This document shows positions 1-7,528 of a stretch of 64,000 nt of DNA, piece by piece. The notes under the pieces were generated by a model that worked only from the letters and a program-made list of their open reading frames with translations, had not been told where the DNA came from and searched no databases. Origin of the DNA: Jeotgalibacillus malaysiensis (GTDB lineage Bacteria; Bacillota; Bacilli; Bacillales; Jeotgalibacillaceae). The stretch's first letter is position 1; each line of letters opens with the position of its first letter. Position numbers and translations under genes: made by a program. The stretch lies in contig CP009416.1 of the NCBI GenBank assembly GCA_000818095.1, positions 569,501-633,500 of the forward strand, given 5' to 3'.

Positions 1-759
1 GTGATTGTAGATACACCAACAACGATGCATAAAGAAATTATTGAACAAGCGGCGGCGCACGGAAAGCACATTTTTTCTGAAAAGGTACTTGGCCTGACAG
101 AACAGGAATGTGAAGAGATCTTTCAAGCGGTTGATCAGGCAGGTGTGCACTTGATGTTGTCCCTGCCAAGACTTTCTGCAAATTATTATCTTCTCGGACA
201 GCAGCTCGCAGACGAAGGAAAGCTCGGGAAAATCTCGTCTGTCAGATGCCGGGTTGCGCATGATGGTGCTGTACCAAAAGACGGCGGAAAAGGGTGGCTG
301 CCGCCTCATTTCTTAAAGCAGGAAGGGACTGCCGGTGGTTCTCTGATTGACCTTGGTGCACACCCGATCTATCTTGCAAACCGCCTGTGCGGTGAGCCGG
401 TTGAAGTCAAAGCGATGTTTCAGCATGTATATCGGCATGAAGTGGATGATCAGTCAGCGGTGCTCGTGAAATATGAAAGCGGGCAAATGGCTGTGCTTGA
501 GACAGGCTTTGTCACAAGCGGATTATTTCAGCTGGAGATCCACGGCTCAGAAGGAATTTATCTGGTTGAGGATAAAACAGCAAGGTATAAGAACCTTGAG
601 ACAGGCGGTGAATGGCAGGAAGCAATACTGCCTGAAGGACTTCCTAGTGCGATGGAGCAATGGGTGTCTCAGATTGAAAAAGGTCAAATGCCATTTATCA
701 CAAGACAGGATATGCGCAGACTCACAAAAGTCAATGAGCTCGCCTATCAGCAGGATTAA
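1..759 (+). CDS. Gfo/Idh/MocA family oxidoreductase (5' partial)
   Basis: This is the C-terminal 252 residues of an NAD(P)-dependent sugar or sugar-acid dehydrogenase-like protein. The N-terminal Rossmann GxGxxG segment is missing because the window begins inside the gene; the GTG at base 1 is an internal Val codon in a 'VIVDTPTTMHKE' stretch typical of the end of the Rossmann domain. The usual EKP motif reads EKV here. A D-L-G-A-H-P segment near residue 118 matches the family's substrate-side histidine region. The gene ends just before a bidirectional terminator shared with the convergent EamA gene. The substrate cannot be told from sequence. A second family member lies at 49585-50565. Confidence 0.85.
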   Translation: MIVDTPTTMHKEIIEQAAAHGKHIFSEKVLGLTEQECEEIFQAVDQAGVHLMLSLPRLSANYYLLGQQLADEGKLGKISSVRCRVAHDGAVPKDGGKGWLPPHFLKQEGTAGGSLIDLGAHPIYLANRLCGEPVEVKAMFQHVYRHEVDDQSAVLVKYESGQMAVLETGFVTSGLFQLEIHGSEGIYLVEDKTARYKNLETGGEWQEAILPEGLPSAMEQWVSQIEKGQMPFITRQDMRRLTKVNELAYQQD

Positions 760-763
760 TCAG

Positions 764-801
764 ACAGAAGCAAGGCTTATTAAATCCTTGCTTCTGTTTT
801 T
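764..801. terminator. Bidirectional intrinsic terminator
   Basis: ACAGAAGCAAGG (764-775) pairs with CCTTGCTTCTGT (786-797) and a T-run follows. It lies between convergent genes and overlaps the last codons of the EamA gene. Confidence 0.8.
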
Positions 802-1658
802 CGTTTGAACGACAGGATGACAATGGACATCATTAATAATAAAACGCCTGTCCATGAGAGCAGTGACAGCGTTTCTCCGACAAGCATGACGCCTAAAAGA
901 GCAGCTGTCATCGGTTCTGCAAGCGACAGGGTAACGGCAGTAGAGGATTTAATACCTGTCAGGCCTCTGGCGAAAAGCAGATAAGCGAATGCAGTTGCGA
1001 TGATGCCGATATAAAGGCCTGTTCCGATCCCGGCAGGCGTTGCAATCCAGCTCAGGTCAAAGAATAAAAGAGCCGGTGCCAAAATGATCGCAGCAAGTGT
1101 GAATACGACTGCAGTGACGGTGTCGGGTGGATGTGTATGTAACAGCTCCTTGCTGACAATCGTATAAGTCGCGAATGCCGTTCCCGCACCAAGTGCCAGC
1201 AGCATGCCGATCGGATCAACTGTAATGGCTTCAGGGTTTGCAAACAATAAAACGCATCCTGTAATAGCAGTGATTGTAGCAATCCACCATTTACGAGCAG
1301 GGATTCTTTTATATAAAATCCATTCCAGCAGTCCGGCAATGACCGGTGCAGAGCCGATTGCCGTCACTGTTCCGACTGCAACCCCTGTCATCAGCACCGC
1401 TGAAAAAAAGAAGGGCTGATAAAACGCCATGCATAATGCAGCAGCAATCAGTGACTGCAGCGGCCAGCCTGACAAAGAAAAGTTCTTTTGCAGCATTGAA
1501 AACAAAAGTAGTGCCGCGCCGCCAATACATAACCTGAAAGCACCAAACGCAACGGGATGCGTACCTTCAGGCGCAAACGATTGAGCCGTCCCGGTTGTAC
1601 CCCATAGAACGGCAGCCAGTAGTACCAATAAAATAGAAGCAGATCGCATGTAACTCAC
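780..1658 (-). CDS. EamA-type DMT superfamily transporter
   Basis: A 292-residue, very hydrophobic protein with about ten predicted membrane segments arranged as two EamA halves. The first helix carries the W-G-T-T motif common near the start of EamA permeases, and the C-terminal half has the usual 'LSLAEPMTAALLG' type segment. These proteins export metabolites or drugs across the plasma membrane; the substrate is not predictable. The start is GTG at 1658, preceded by a purine-rich GAGAGGAAAAGGA. The gene is monocistronic and divergent from the acetyltransferase at 1719. Confidence 0.85.
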   Translation of the reverse strand: MSYMRSASILLVLLAAVLWGTTGTAQSFAPEGTHPVAFGAFRLCIGGAALLLFSMLQKNFSLSGWPLQSLIAAALCMAFYQPFFFSAVLMTGVAVGTVTAIGSAPVIAGLLEWILYKRIPARKWWIATITAITGCVLLFANPEAITVDPIGMLLALGAGTAFATYTIVSKELLHTHPPDTVTAVVFTLAAIILAPALLFFDLSWIATPAGIGTGLYIGIIATAFAYLLFARGLTGIKSSTAVTLSLAEPMTAALLGVMLVGETLSLLSWTGVLLLMMSIVILSFKRKTEARI

Positions 1659-1718
1659 CCGGATTTCCTTTTCCTCTCAGTATACGGGACATTAAGACGA
1701 TCTGTAAGAGGTGATAAC

Positions 1719-2258
1719 ATGAAAATTAAGATGGATCGAATCACATTGAGACCGTTTGAAAAAGAAGATTTTGAAGAATATAAAAAGCAGATCAGCAGCA
1801 GGAAACCTGCCAAGCATCAATATGATGAAGGGTTTGTTGATCTGAGAGGCTTTACTGCTGATCAATTTGAAGAGAAAATCATCCGCTTTAATAAATGGGC
1901 GGAGGATGATCATATTTATGTATTTGCAGTTGTGAGAAATGAGGATCAGGCAATACTTGGGCACGTTGATATGCTGATTTTACAGCGGGATGAGACACAA
2001 TGGGCATCAGGTGGATACGCGCTGCACAACCAGTTTTGGGGGCAGGGCTATGGTGTTGAAAGTCTAAAGGGCCTGATCCGCATGGCTTTTGAAAAGCTGA
2101 ACTTGCACAGACTCGAGGCGCAGATCAATCTCGATAATACAGTCTCAGTCAAAACAGCTGAAAAAGCGGGAATGACATATGAATGTACACGGAAAAAGTT
2201 TATTCATGAAAATGGGGAATGGACAGATCATCTCATTTACGTGATCTATGCAGATTAA
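1719..2258 (+). CDS. GNAT N-acetyltransferase, RimJ/RimL type
   Basis: A 179-residue single-domain acetyltransferase. The N-terminus ITLRPFEKEDFEEY and the acetyl-CoA loop W-G-Q-G-Y-G-V-E near residue 107, followed by N-L-H-R-L-E-A and 'SVKTAEKAGM', are typical of RimJ/RimL-type GNATs that modify protein N-termini or small amines. The start is set by GAGGTGAT eight bases upstream. It ends at a strong terminator whose stem also carries the 3' end of the convergent broken gene 2268-2642. Confidence 0.85.
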   Translation: MKIKMDRITLRPFEKEDFEEYKKQISSRKPAKHQYDEGFVDLRGFTADQFEEKIIRFNKWAEDDHIYVFAVVRNEDQAILGHVDMLILQRDETQWASGGYALHNQFWGQGYGVESLKGLIRMAFEKLNLHRLEAQINLDNTVSVKTAEKAGMTYECTRKKFIHENGEWTDHLIYVIYAD

Positions 2259-2284
2259 AAAAAGCGCCTACGCGGCGCTTTTTT
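2257..2284. terminator. Bidirectional intrinsic terminator
   Basis: AAAAAAGCGCC and GGCGCTTTTTT pair around a short TACGC loop, serving the acetyltransferase on + and the broken gene on -. Confidence 0.85.
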
Positions 2285-2642
2285 CTCTGTCTTTCTTATT
2301 TTTTCGTGTTCTTTTAATATCCAGCCAGATTCCAAGAGCAATCGCAATCCATAAAAATGGCTGATCAATGCTGAGCGGGGTATCGGTTTCGCCACCGATC
2401 AGCTGCAAGAAGACCACCAGCACTGAAAAGTAGATCGTGACCGGCAGACCGACCAGTTCGTCACGCTTTGAGGCTTTGGGATCAAAGGTTACAATAGATA
2501 CGGCTAAAAAGATGAAGAATAAAATAAACAGCAGTCCCGTTGTAAAAAACGGCGTAACATCCGGAAAGAAAAATCACACAAATACCATTGTAAGTGCAGC
2601 AAGTGCGAGTATTGAGCTAATTCGGTTCGTCCATAATTTCAT
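2268..2642 (-). pseudogene. Small membrane protein gene interrupted by in-frame TGA
   Basis: Reading the minus strand from ATG at 2642, with a perfect AGGAGG seven bases upstream, gives 22 residues ending in V-F-V, then TGA (2574-2576). The same frame then stays open for another 101 codons to TAG at 2268. The downstream part encodes hydrophobic segments ('FFTTGLLFILFFIFLAV', then 'TIYFSVLVVFLQLI' and 'FLWIAIALGIWLDI') and a Lys/Arg-rich tail, so the whole frame looks like one 124-codon membrane protein with three or four helices. TGA is one base from TGG (Trp). It could be a true nonsense mutation, a sequencing error, or an upstream-truncated gene. I do not recognise the family. Confidence 0.7.
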
Positions 2643-2711
2643 GATTTGTCCTCCTGATATTTCTACAATCAGTATAGAAGAAAAAAGGGGCAATACGCAA
2701 AAACTTTCCGC

Positions 2712-2740
2712 TTGACTATATGCCCCTAGGGGTATAATAT
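2712..2740 (+). promoter_or_regulatory. Promoter with embedded CstR-type operator (rhodanese operon)
   Basis: TTGACT (2712-2717) is followed 17 bases later by TAATAT (2735-2740); a TATAAT overlaps it at 2733. The spacer is filled by the palindrome ATGCCCCTAGGGGTAT (2720-2735), matching the ATACCC-N4-GGGTAT sites near cstR at 27.4 and 27.7 kb. A repressor bound here would cover both promoter elements. Known CsoR/CstR operators have this G/C-tract dyad form. Confidence 0.8.
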
Positions 2741-2772
2741 AATCAATGTAAACTTAAAGAGGTGGTGTTGGA

Positions 2773-3144
2773 GTGGAATTTTTACTCATTGCAGCAATCG
2801 TCATTGCACTTATTTCATTTTATAAACGCTATGCCCCGGTAAACGGTGTTGAATGTGTGCCTGAAGATCAGATGAATCAGTCTGAAATCATCGTTGATCT
2901 GAGACCGTATAATGATTCAACCGTTAATAGATATTCAACGTTTCAGCATATTCCTTATGCATACTTGAAACGATTTTATAAAGAATTGCCAAAAGAAAAT
3001 ATTCATATCATTGCTTCAGACCAGGTAGACCTGAAGCTTGGAATCCGGTTTTTGAAAAGAAAAGGGTATCAGGTCAGCAAAATGACTTTGCTGCAGCAGT
3101 CTCAGGCTGGACTCATTAAACTTAAAAAATGTGGAGGTTACTAA
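2773..3144 (+). CDS. Membrane-anchored rhodanese-like protein without catalytic Cys
   Basis: A 123-residue protein with an N-terminal membrane helix (residues 2-16) followed by a short rhodanese fold: 'IIVDLRPYND' near residue 38 and 'GIRFLKRKGYQV' near residue 85. In active rhodaneses a Cys loop precedes that helix; here the position reads I-I-A-S-D-Q, with no Cys, so sulfur transfer by the usual persulfide is unlikely. It may act as a scaffold or binding partner for the active rhodanese encoded immediately downstream. The start is GTG after AAAGAGGTGG. It is the first gene of the operon under the CstR-type operator. Confidence 0.8.
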   Translation: MEFLLIAAIVIALISFYKRYAPVNGVECVPEDQMNQSEIIVDLRPYNDSTVNRYSTFQHIPYAYLKRFYKELPKENIHIIASDQVDLKLGIRFLKRKGYQVSKMTLLQQSQAGLIKLKKCGGY

Positions 3145-3145
3145 A

Positions 3146-3442
3146 ATGAAATCAATTATGCCAACAGAAGTAGAACAAAAGTTAAATGCAAACGAAGAGT
3201 TGAATATCCTTGATGTAAGAGAAGCTGAAGAAGTACAGGGCGGCAAGATTCCTGGCGCGGTTAATATTCCGCTTGGCCTGCTTGAATTCCGTAAGCAGGA
3301 GCTTGATAAGTCGAAGGAATATATCGTTGTCTGTGCATCAGGCGGGCGCAGTACGATGGGCACGCAGTATCTTGAGGGCCAGGGGTATAATGTGACAAAT
3401 ATGTCAGGCGGAATGATGAACTGGCAGGGGAAGACGGAATAA
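3146..3442 (+). CDS. Single-domain rhodanese (sulfurtransferase)
   Basis: A 98-residue cytoplasmic single-domain rhodanese, which carries sulfane sulfur as a Cys persulfide. The CH2A-like segment 'ILDVREAEEVQGGKIPGAVN' is followed by the active-site loop C-A-S-G-G-R-S with Cys63. The start is ATG 3146 after GGAGG; an upstream GTG in frame has no ribosome binding site. One base separates it from the inactive membrane-anchored rhodanese, so the two are co-transcribed from the CstR-type promoter at 2712. This indicates a role in handling persulfides or reactive sulfur. Confidence 0.9.
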   Translation: MKSIMPTEVEQKLNANEELNILDVREAEEVQGGKIPGAVNIPLGLLEFRKQELDKSKEYIVVCASGGRSTMGTQYLEGQGYNVTNMSGGMMNWQGKTE

Positions 3443-3448
3443 TTTTGA

Positions 3449-3484
3449 ATAAGAGCCCGGGGAACTTCCCAGGCTCTTATTTTA
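3449..3484 (+). terminator. Intrinsic terminator of the rhodanese operon
   Basis: ATAAGAGCC and GGCTCTTAT pair around a short inner stem and are followed by a T-rich tail. Array A1 begins seven bases further on. Confidence 0.85.
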
Positions 3485-3490
3485 TATTGC

Positions 3491-3598
3491 CGATTGTAGC
3501 AGTGTGGTCAGAATTTGTAGCGATAGTCCGGTGATTTGTAGCGATACACCTGGCGATTTGTAGCAATCTCCTCTGGATTTGTAGCAATCAGCGCTGAC
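3491..3598 (+). repeat. Word array A1 (five units, about 21-bp period)
   Basis: Five degenerate copies of GATTTGTAGCAATC plus about seven variable bases. GTAGC cores begin at 3496, 3517, 3538, 3560 and 3581 (steps 21, 21, 22, 21). The array lies between the rhodanese terminator and the convergent dehydrogenase gene. The same word family returns as A2 and A3 at 17.8 and 18.0 kb, with units in the same order. Confidence 0.85.
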
Positions 3599-3641
3599 TA
3601 TGTCACAATCCATTATTTTTAATGTGGGGACGCTTATAGTA

Positions 3642-4598
3642 TTAGTAACCTTTCTGATAATCCACTTCATTCACACTCAGTTTTTTATCTTCTGTAAAGG
3701 ACTTCAGATTAGGAATCAGGATATCCTTAATGACGCGATCATTATAGTATTCCGTTGCCCCTGCAGTGTGCGGTGTAATGATGACATTATCCATTTCCCA
3801 CAGCGGGCTTTCTTCAGGCAGTGGCTCTGTTGCAAATACATCGAGTCCGGCGCCGGCGATTTTACCACCTTTCAGCGCTTGAATCATCGCTTCTTCATCA
3901 ATAATTTCCCCACGGCCAATATTGACTAGGAAGCTTTCAGATTTCATTCTGTTAAAAGTTTCTTCAGTGAAGAGATTGTTCGTTTCTTTTGTCAGTGGCA
4001 GTGTAATCACGACATAATCACATTCAGGCAGAATGTCATGAAGTTGATCGAGCTTATACATCTGATCAAAGTACTGTTCTTTTTCACCGCTTCTGCGGAA
4101 CCCGGCAACTTCCATTCCAAATGCTTTTGCAATCTTTGCCGTTTCTTTCCCAATGGCTCCGGCTCCTAAAAGAGCAAGCTTCTTCCCATGTAATTCAAGC
4201 TTTAAACCGGCATGATGCCATTTCTTCTCCTGCTGCTGGCGGGTGTATGTATGAATATGTCTTGTCCAGCCAAGCATCATGGCAAAGATCGTTTCAGCAA
4301 TCGGGAAGGCGTGCACGCCGTTAGCACTGGTCAGTTTAATATTGTGCTTTTCAAAATCTTCAAGTGGATGGCTGTCAATGCCGGCACTCCATGATTGAAC
4401 CCACTCAAGGTTTTCGGCCTGATCAAGGTAAGGCGTCATTGCTTTTTTCCAGCCAGCCACAACGGATGCATCCTTCATATGCTGACCCCATTGTTCTTCA
4501 TCTTTTCCTGTTACAATGGTCCATTCTGGTGCGGCTTCTTGTGCTGCAGTCAGCAATTCCTTTTCGATGTCATGTGCAATAATCAATTTTTTCTCCAT
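3642..4598 (-). CDS. D-2-hydroxyacid dehydrogenase
   Basis: A 318-residue NAD-dependent D-isomer-specific 2-hydroxyacid dehydrogenase. The nucleotide motif GAGAIG is at residues 145-150, the catalytic Arg at 229 in N-I-G-R-G-E, Glu258 in A-T-E-P-L, and the catalytic His277 in T-P-H-T-A-G. Length and domain order are normal. Family members reduce 2-oxoacids or act on phosphoglycerate- or glyoxylate-like substrates; this one is closest in style to the glyoxylate/hydroxypyruvate group, but substrate is inferred only. It lies 11 bases downstream of the phosphoesterase gene on the same strand, so the two may form an operon. Confidence 0.85.
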   Translation of the reverse strand: MEKKLIIAHDIEKELLTAAQEAAPEWTIVTGKDEEQWGQHMKDASVVAGWKKAMTPYLDQAENLEWVQSWSAGIDSHPLEDFEKHNIKLTSANGVHAFPIAETIFAMMLGWTRHIHTYTRQQQEKKWHHAGLKLELHGKKLALLGAGAIGKETAKIAKAFGMEVAGFRRSGEKEQYFDQMYKLDQLHDILPECDYVVITLPLTKETNNLFTEETFNRMKSESFLVNIGRGEIIDEEAMIQALKGGKIAGAGLDVFATEPLPEESPLWEMDNVIITPHTAGATEYYNDRVIKDILIPNLKSFTEDKKLSVNEVDYQKGY

Positions 4599-4609
4599 GT
4601 TAATTCCCC

Positions 4610-5107
4610 CTAAGTTTTGCTGTCATAATAGATCAATTCCACATCTAACGTTTCTTCAACCGTCAATACGACAAAAGAAAATTGCTTTTGCCTTCTTTTA
4701 TCTGTCGGTGAGCCCGGATTTAATATCTGAAGCCCATCTATCTTTTTAAAAGAAGGGATATGCGAATGTCCATAGATCAGCAGGTCAATTTGATCATTTG
4801 AAAATGCTTCAATTGCTCTTTTTTCAGTGGTTTTTCCTTTGCCATGCCCATGAACCAGCCCGATTCTAAAAGACCCTGCTTGTATAATCTGCTTTTCAGG
4901 CAGCGCCTTGATCACCTCTTGTTGATCTGCGTTACCGTATACGGCTTTGACCGAGGCAAACTGTTCAAGTTCATGGAGGACATCGATTGTGTTAAAGTCA
5001 CCTGTATGCAGAATCAGATCAGCAGACACTAATTCTTTCAATAGACGGGGTGGCAAAGACTTCGCCATCCGGGGCATATGCGTGTCTGAGAGTACAATGA
5101 TTTTCAA
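4610..5107 (-). CDS. YfcE-type metallophosphoesterase
   Basis: A roughly 165-residue calcineurin-like phosphodiesterase. Metal-binding motifs appear in order: L-S-D-T-H near the N-terminus, H-T-G-D-F, Y-G-N-A-D, V-H-G-H-G and Y-G-H-S-H. This is the short YfcE/MJ0936 group, which hydrolyses phosphodiesters with Mn or similar metals; the natural substrate is often unknown. I place the start at TTG 5107, eight bases after AAAGGTG, giving the family-typical MKIIVLSDTH; a GTG at 5116 is in frame but overlaps the ribosome binding site. Confidence 0.85.
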   Translation of the reverse strand: MKIIVLSDTHMPRMAKSLPPRLLKELVSADLILHTGDFNTIDVLHELEQFASVKAVYGNADQQEVIKALPEKQIIQAGSFRIGLVHGHGKGKTTEKRAIEAFSNDQIDLLIYGHSHIPSFKKIDGLQILNPGSPTDKRRQKQFSFVVLTVEETLDVELIYYDSKT

Positions 5108-5189
5108 ATCTTTCACACCTTTGATTTTTACGTGTTAAACTAACATTAATTATCAATCAATTCATATGGAACGTAAAGGAGATCAACTT

Positions 5190-5909
5190 ATGGAGTTATA
5201 TCAGGGAGAAGCTGTCCGCAAAACTGACAATGTGAAAATAAATTACATCATGCGGCAGCTGACAGACAATCAATTTGATGAATTCAAATCATTTCAGCAT
5301 AAAATTGTGGCTGGCCTTGAAGATCAGGTGACACTTCAGCCATTGACAGATGAAGAAATCCAATATGTTTTAGCAGAGGGCGGGATTCTGATCGGTGTAT
5401 ACGTGGAAGAGCAGCTGGTTGCCGCCCGTGCACTGCTGTTCCCGGGTGATGACGATGAAAATCTCGGCCGGGATCTTGGTCTTTCATATGAAGAACAGAT
5501 GAAAGTCGTTCATCAGGAAATCTCACTGGTGGATTCGGATTATCGGGGTAACGGCCTTCAACAGACGATGGCAAAAGTGATTATGCAGGAGCTTAAGTTC
5601 ACTAATCCATTTTTTGAACACGTCTGCTGTACCGTTTCACCTGGGAATCTGCCAAGCATGCGTGATAAATTCAAGCAGGAAATGGTTGTTGTCGAAGTGA
5701 AAAATAAGTATGGTAACATGCCGCGCTATATATTCTATAAACCACTGAAGCAGAAGCTTTTTGTCGATAAAGATTCGTATATTTTTGTCAGAACAGATAA
5801 GACTGACAGACAAAAAGATTTCATGGCAGCAGGGTATGTCGGCGTTGGGATCAGCAGGACAGAACTTGGCGTCTGGCTTGCCATGGCAAGGCTGAAAGAA
5901 TCAGTCTGA
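5190..5909 (+). CDS. GNAT-fold N-acetyltransferase
   Basis: A 239-residue protein with one GNAT domain in its first 150 residues; 'ISLVDSDYRGNGLQQTMAKV' resembles the acetyl-CoA-binding strand and R-G-N-G-L loop. The C-terminal 90 residues are family-specific ('NKYGNMPRYIFYK'). I choose ATG 5190 because AAAGGAG lies ten bases before it, whereas the in-frame ATG at 5166 has none. The substrate is unknown. It is divergent from the phosphoesterase and followed by a SigB-type promoter for ytxH. Confidence 0.75.
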   Translation: MELYQGEAVRKTDNVKINYIMRQLTDNQFDEFKSFQHKIVAGLEDQVTLQPLTDEEIQYVLAEGGILIGVYVEEQLVAARALLFPGDDDENLGRDLGLSYEEQMKVVHQEISLVDSDYRGNGLQQTMAKVIMQELKFTNPFFEHVCCTVSPGNLPSMRDKFKQEMVVVEVKNKYGNMPRYIFYKPLKQKLFVDKDSYIFVRTDKTDRQKDFMAAGYVGVGISRTELGVWLAMARLKESV

Positions 5910-5911
5910 AT

Positions 5912-5936
5912 GTTTAAATGAGATCGAGAGGGGTAG
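5912..5936 (+). promoter_or_regulatory. SigB-type promoter for the YtxH gene
   Basis: GTTTAA (5912-5917), a 13-base spacer and GGGTAG (5931-5936) match the Bacillus SigB consensus GTTTAA-N12-15-GGGTAT in all but the last base. It lies 42 bases upstream of the ytxH-type start codon. Confidence 0.7.
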
Positions 5937-5977
5937 ACTCCTAAATATACAAAAACTTCTTAGGAGGCTATTTAATC

Positions 5978-6526
5978 ATGGCGCAAAACTACAATACTAA
6001 AAATGAAGGCAGCAGCAAATTATTAATGGGTGTATTAGTCGGTGCAGCAGTTGGTGCAGCAATCGCTCTTCTGGACACAAACACAAGAGATCAGGTGAAA
6101 ACGGGAAGTAAAAACCTCGGTTCATCTACGAGCGGTTTCGTACGCAACGTAAAAGATAACCCAGGAGAATTCAAAAATGATCTTTCAGGCCGCTTCCAGT
6201 CAGCTGTATCTACGCTGAAAAATGCAATGAATGAAGCACAGTCTCTATACGAAAAAGTTAACGAAGACGTTGTGCCACAAGTAGAATCAATCCGAGAAAG
6301 TGCATCTGAAATCGTTGAAACAGCTAAAGAAGCAAAAGAAGACGCTAAAGATATTGGTGGTCAGGTTGCTGACGCAGGATCTGAAGTCAAAGAAGGCGTT
6401 TCTTCACAGGCAGGCTCAACAGAATCTTCAAATGATTCAGTTGTCCAGCTGAATAAAAAAAGTCAAAACACAGTGGATGCATCACCGCAGGGAGATATCC
6501 CGGGTGAAGTTGGCCGCGACAAATAA
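5978..6526 (+). CDS. YtxH-domain general stress protein
   Basis: A 182-residue protein with an N-terminal glycine/alanine-rich hydrophobic segment (residues 15-32, 'LLMGVLVGAAVGAAIALL') typical of the YtxH (Gas vesicle/GvpP-like) family. A long hydrophilic region rich in Glu, Lys, Ala and Ser follows, likely helical. Bacillus homologues are general stress proteins whose biochemical role is unknown. AGGAGG precedes the start. The SigB-type promoter just upstream agrees with stress induction, and a strong terminator follows. Confidence 0.85.
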   Translation: MAQNYNTKNEGSSKLLMGVLVGAAVGAAIALLDTNTRDQVKTGSKNLGSSTSGFVRNVKDNPGEFKNDLSGRFQSAVSTLKNAMNEAQSLYEKVNEDVVPQVESIRESASEIVETAKEAKEDAKDIGGQVADAGSEVKEGVSSQAGSTESSNDSVVQLNKKSQNTVDASPQGDIPGEVGRDK

Positions 6527-6530
6527 TGAA

Positions 6531-6565
6531 TGAAAAAAGGAACCGCTGTGGCGGTTCCTTTTTTA
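6531..6565 (+). terminator. Intrinsic terminator of the YtxH gene
   Basis: AAAAAAGGAACCGC pairs with GCGGTTCCTTTTTT around a TGTG loop. Confidence 0.9.
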
Positions 6566-6606
6566 GGTGGTTTAGCGGGGGAGGAGTTTTAGAATGATTA
6601 CAAAAT

Positions 6607-6634
6607 GGCGCACTGGGGACGGAGTTCAGTGCGC
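6607..6634. repeat. Short hairpin element with GGGGACGGAGTT loop
   Basis: GGCGCACTG and CAGTGCGCC form a stem around GGGGACGGAGTT. A related copy in inverted orientation, AACTCCGTCCCC between GGTGCACC and GGTGTGCC, lies at 8142-8168 just beyond the insertion sequence, so the pair flanks it. Hairpins with this loop are scattered in other Bacillaceae genomes as far as I recall. Confidence 0.6.
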
Positions 6635-6701
6635 CAAAATTAGAACCATTACAAAAACGAATCAGTCAACTTGATGTGACCCCCAAAAGTTAGAGTTTTT
6701 A

Positions 6702-7517
6702 TTAAGCAGCCATTTGGCTGGTATGCAGACGATATTGAACCGGACTCATGCCAGCCAACTTTTGTTTGATTCGATCATGGTTGTAATAATGGATATACGT
6801 TTCAATATCTTTTTTAAGTTCTTCGTATGTGCGTAACTTCTCTCCATAATACATTTCCTGCTTTAGTAAACCAAAAAAGTTCTCCATAAGGGCATTGTCG
6901 ATACAATTTCCTTTTCGGGACATACTTTGAAATACCTTTTGCCCTTTCAGGGCCTTGACCCATGTATAGTGCTGATAATGCCATCCTTGATCAGAGTGAA
7001 TAGTTGTACGGTATTTTGCATACTTAACAAGGTTCAGAGCTTCTTCTAATGGTTTCATAACGAAATCCAATGTCGGATGTTGACTGACGCCAAATGAAAT
7101 CACTTCACTATTATGCATATCCAGGATCGGGCTCAGGTACAACTTTCCGCCACCTAAGCATTTGAATTCAGTAATATCGGTTGCCAGCTTTTGAAGAGGA
7201 TGAGCTGTTTGAAAACGGCGATTCAACCTGTTCTTGGCCACGTTACCTACGGTACCTTTGTAAGAGCTATAGCTTCTAGATTTCCTTCTGAACTTTAAGC
7301 CTTTTAAGCCAAGCTTTTTCATAATCCGTTGAACCTTTTTATGATTGATGATCAGCCCGTCACTCTTAAGTGCCGCCTGGATTCGACGGTACCCATAGTT
7401 GCCATTGTGGGCATCGAAGATGAATCGAATCTGATCTTCAAGCTCCTGATCCGGATTAACATTATGCATCCGTTTAATATGATAATGATAGGAAGCTTCA
7501 GGAATGCCTACAACCAT
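6702..7517 (-). CDS. IS3-family transposase OrfB (DDE catalytic part)
   Basis: A 271-residue retroviral-type integrase core. An HTH_21-like N-terminus ('FDAHNGNYGYRRIQAALK') precedes the DDE residues: D in T-D-I-T-E-F, D in H-S-D-Q-G, and E in 'NALMENFFGLLKQE'. The length fits the stand-alone OrfB of IS150-like elements. The ATG lies 11 bases after the orfA stop, in the -1 frame, with AAAGGA eight bases upstream. Separate translation or a programmed -1 frameshift giving OrfAB are both possible; I see no clear A6G slippery site at the overlap. Confidence 0.9.
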   Translation of the reverse strand: MVVGIPEASYHYHIKRMHNVNPDQELEDQIRFIFDAHNGNYGYRRIQAALKSDGLIINHKKVQRIMKKLGLKGLKFRRKSRSYSSYKGTVGNVAKNRLNRRFQTAHPLQKLATDITEFKCLGGGKLYLSPILDMHNSEVISFGVSQHPTLDFVMKPLEEALNLVKYAKYRTTIHSDQGWHYQHYTWVKALKGQKVFQSMSRKGNCIDNALMENFFGLLKQEMYYGEKLRTYEELKKDIETYIHYYNHDRIKQKLAGMSPVQYRLHTSQMAA

Positions 7518-7528
7518 TAATACATCCT

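Noticed and set aside
1-3. GTG at base 1 as a start codon
   Set aside because: The protein lacks the Rossmann nucleotide motif that must precede this point; the gene is cut by the window edge.
2574-2576. TGA in the small membrane gene as selenocysteine
   Set aside because: It lies in a hydrophobic helix, has no visible SECIS hairpin, and no selenocysteine genes are seen; a changed Trp codon is simpler.
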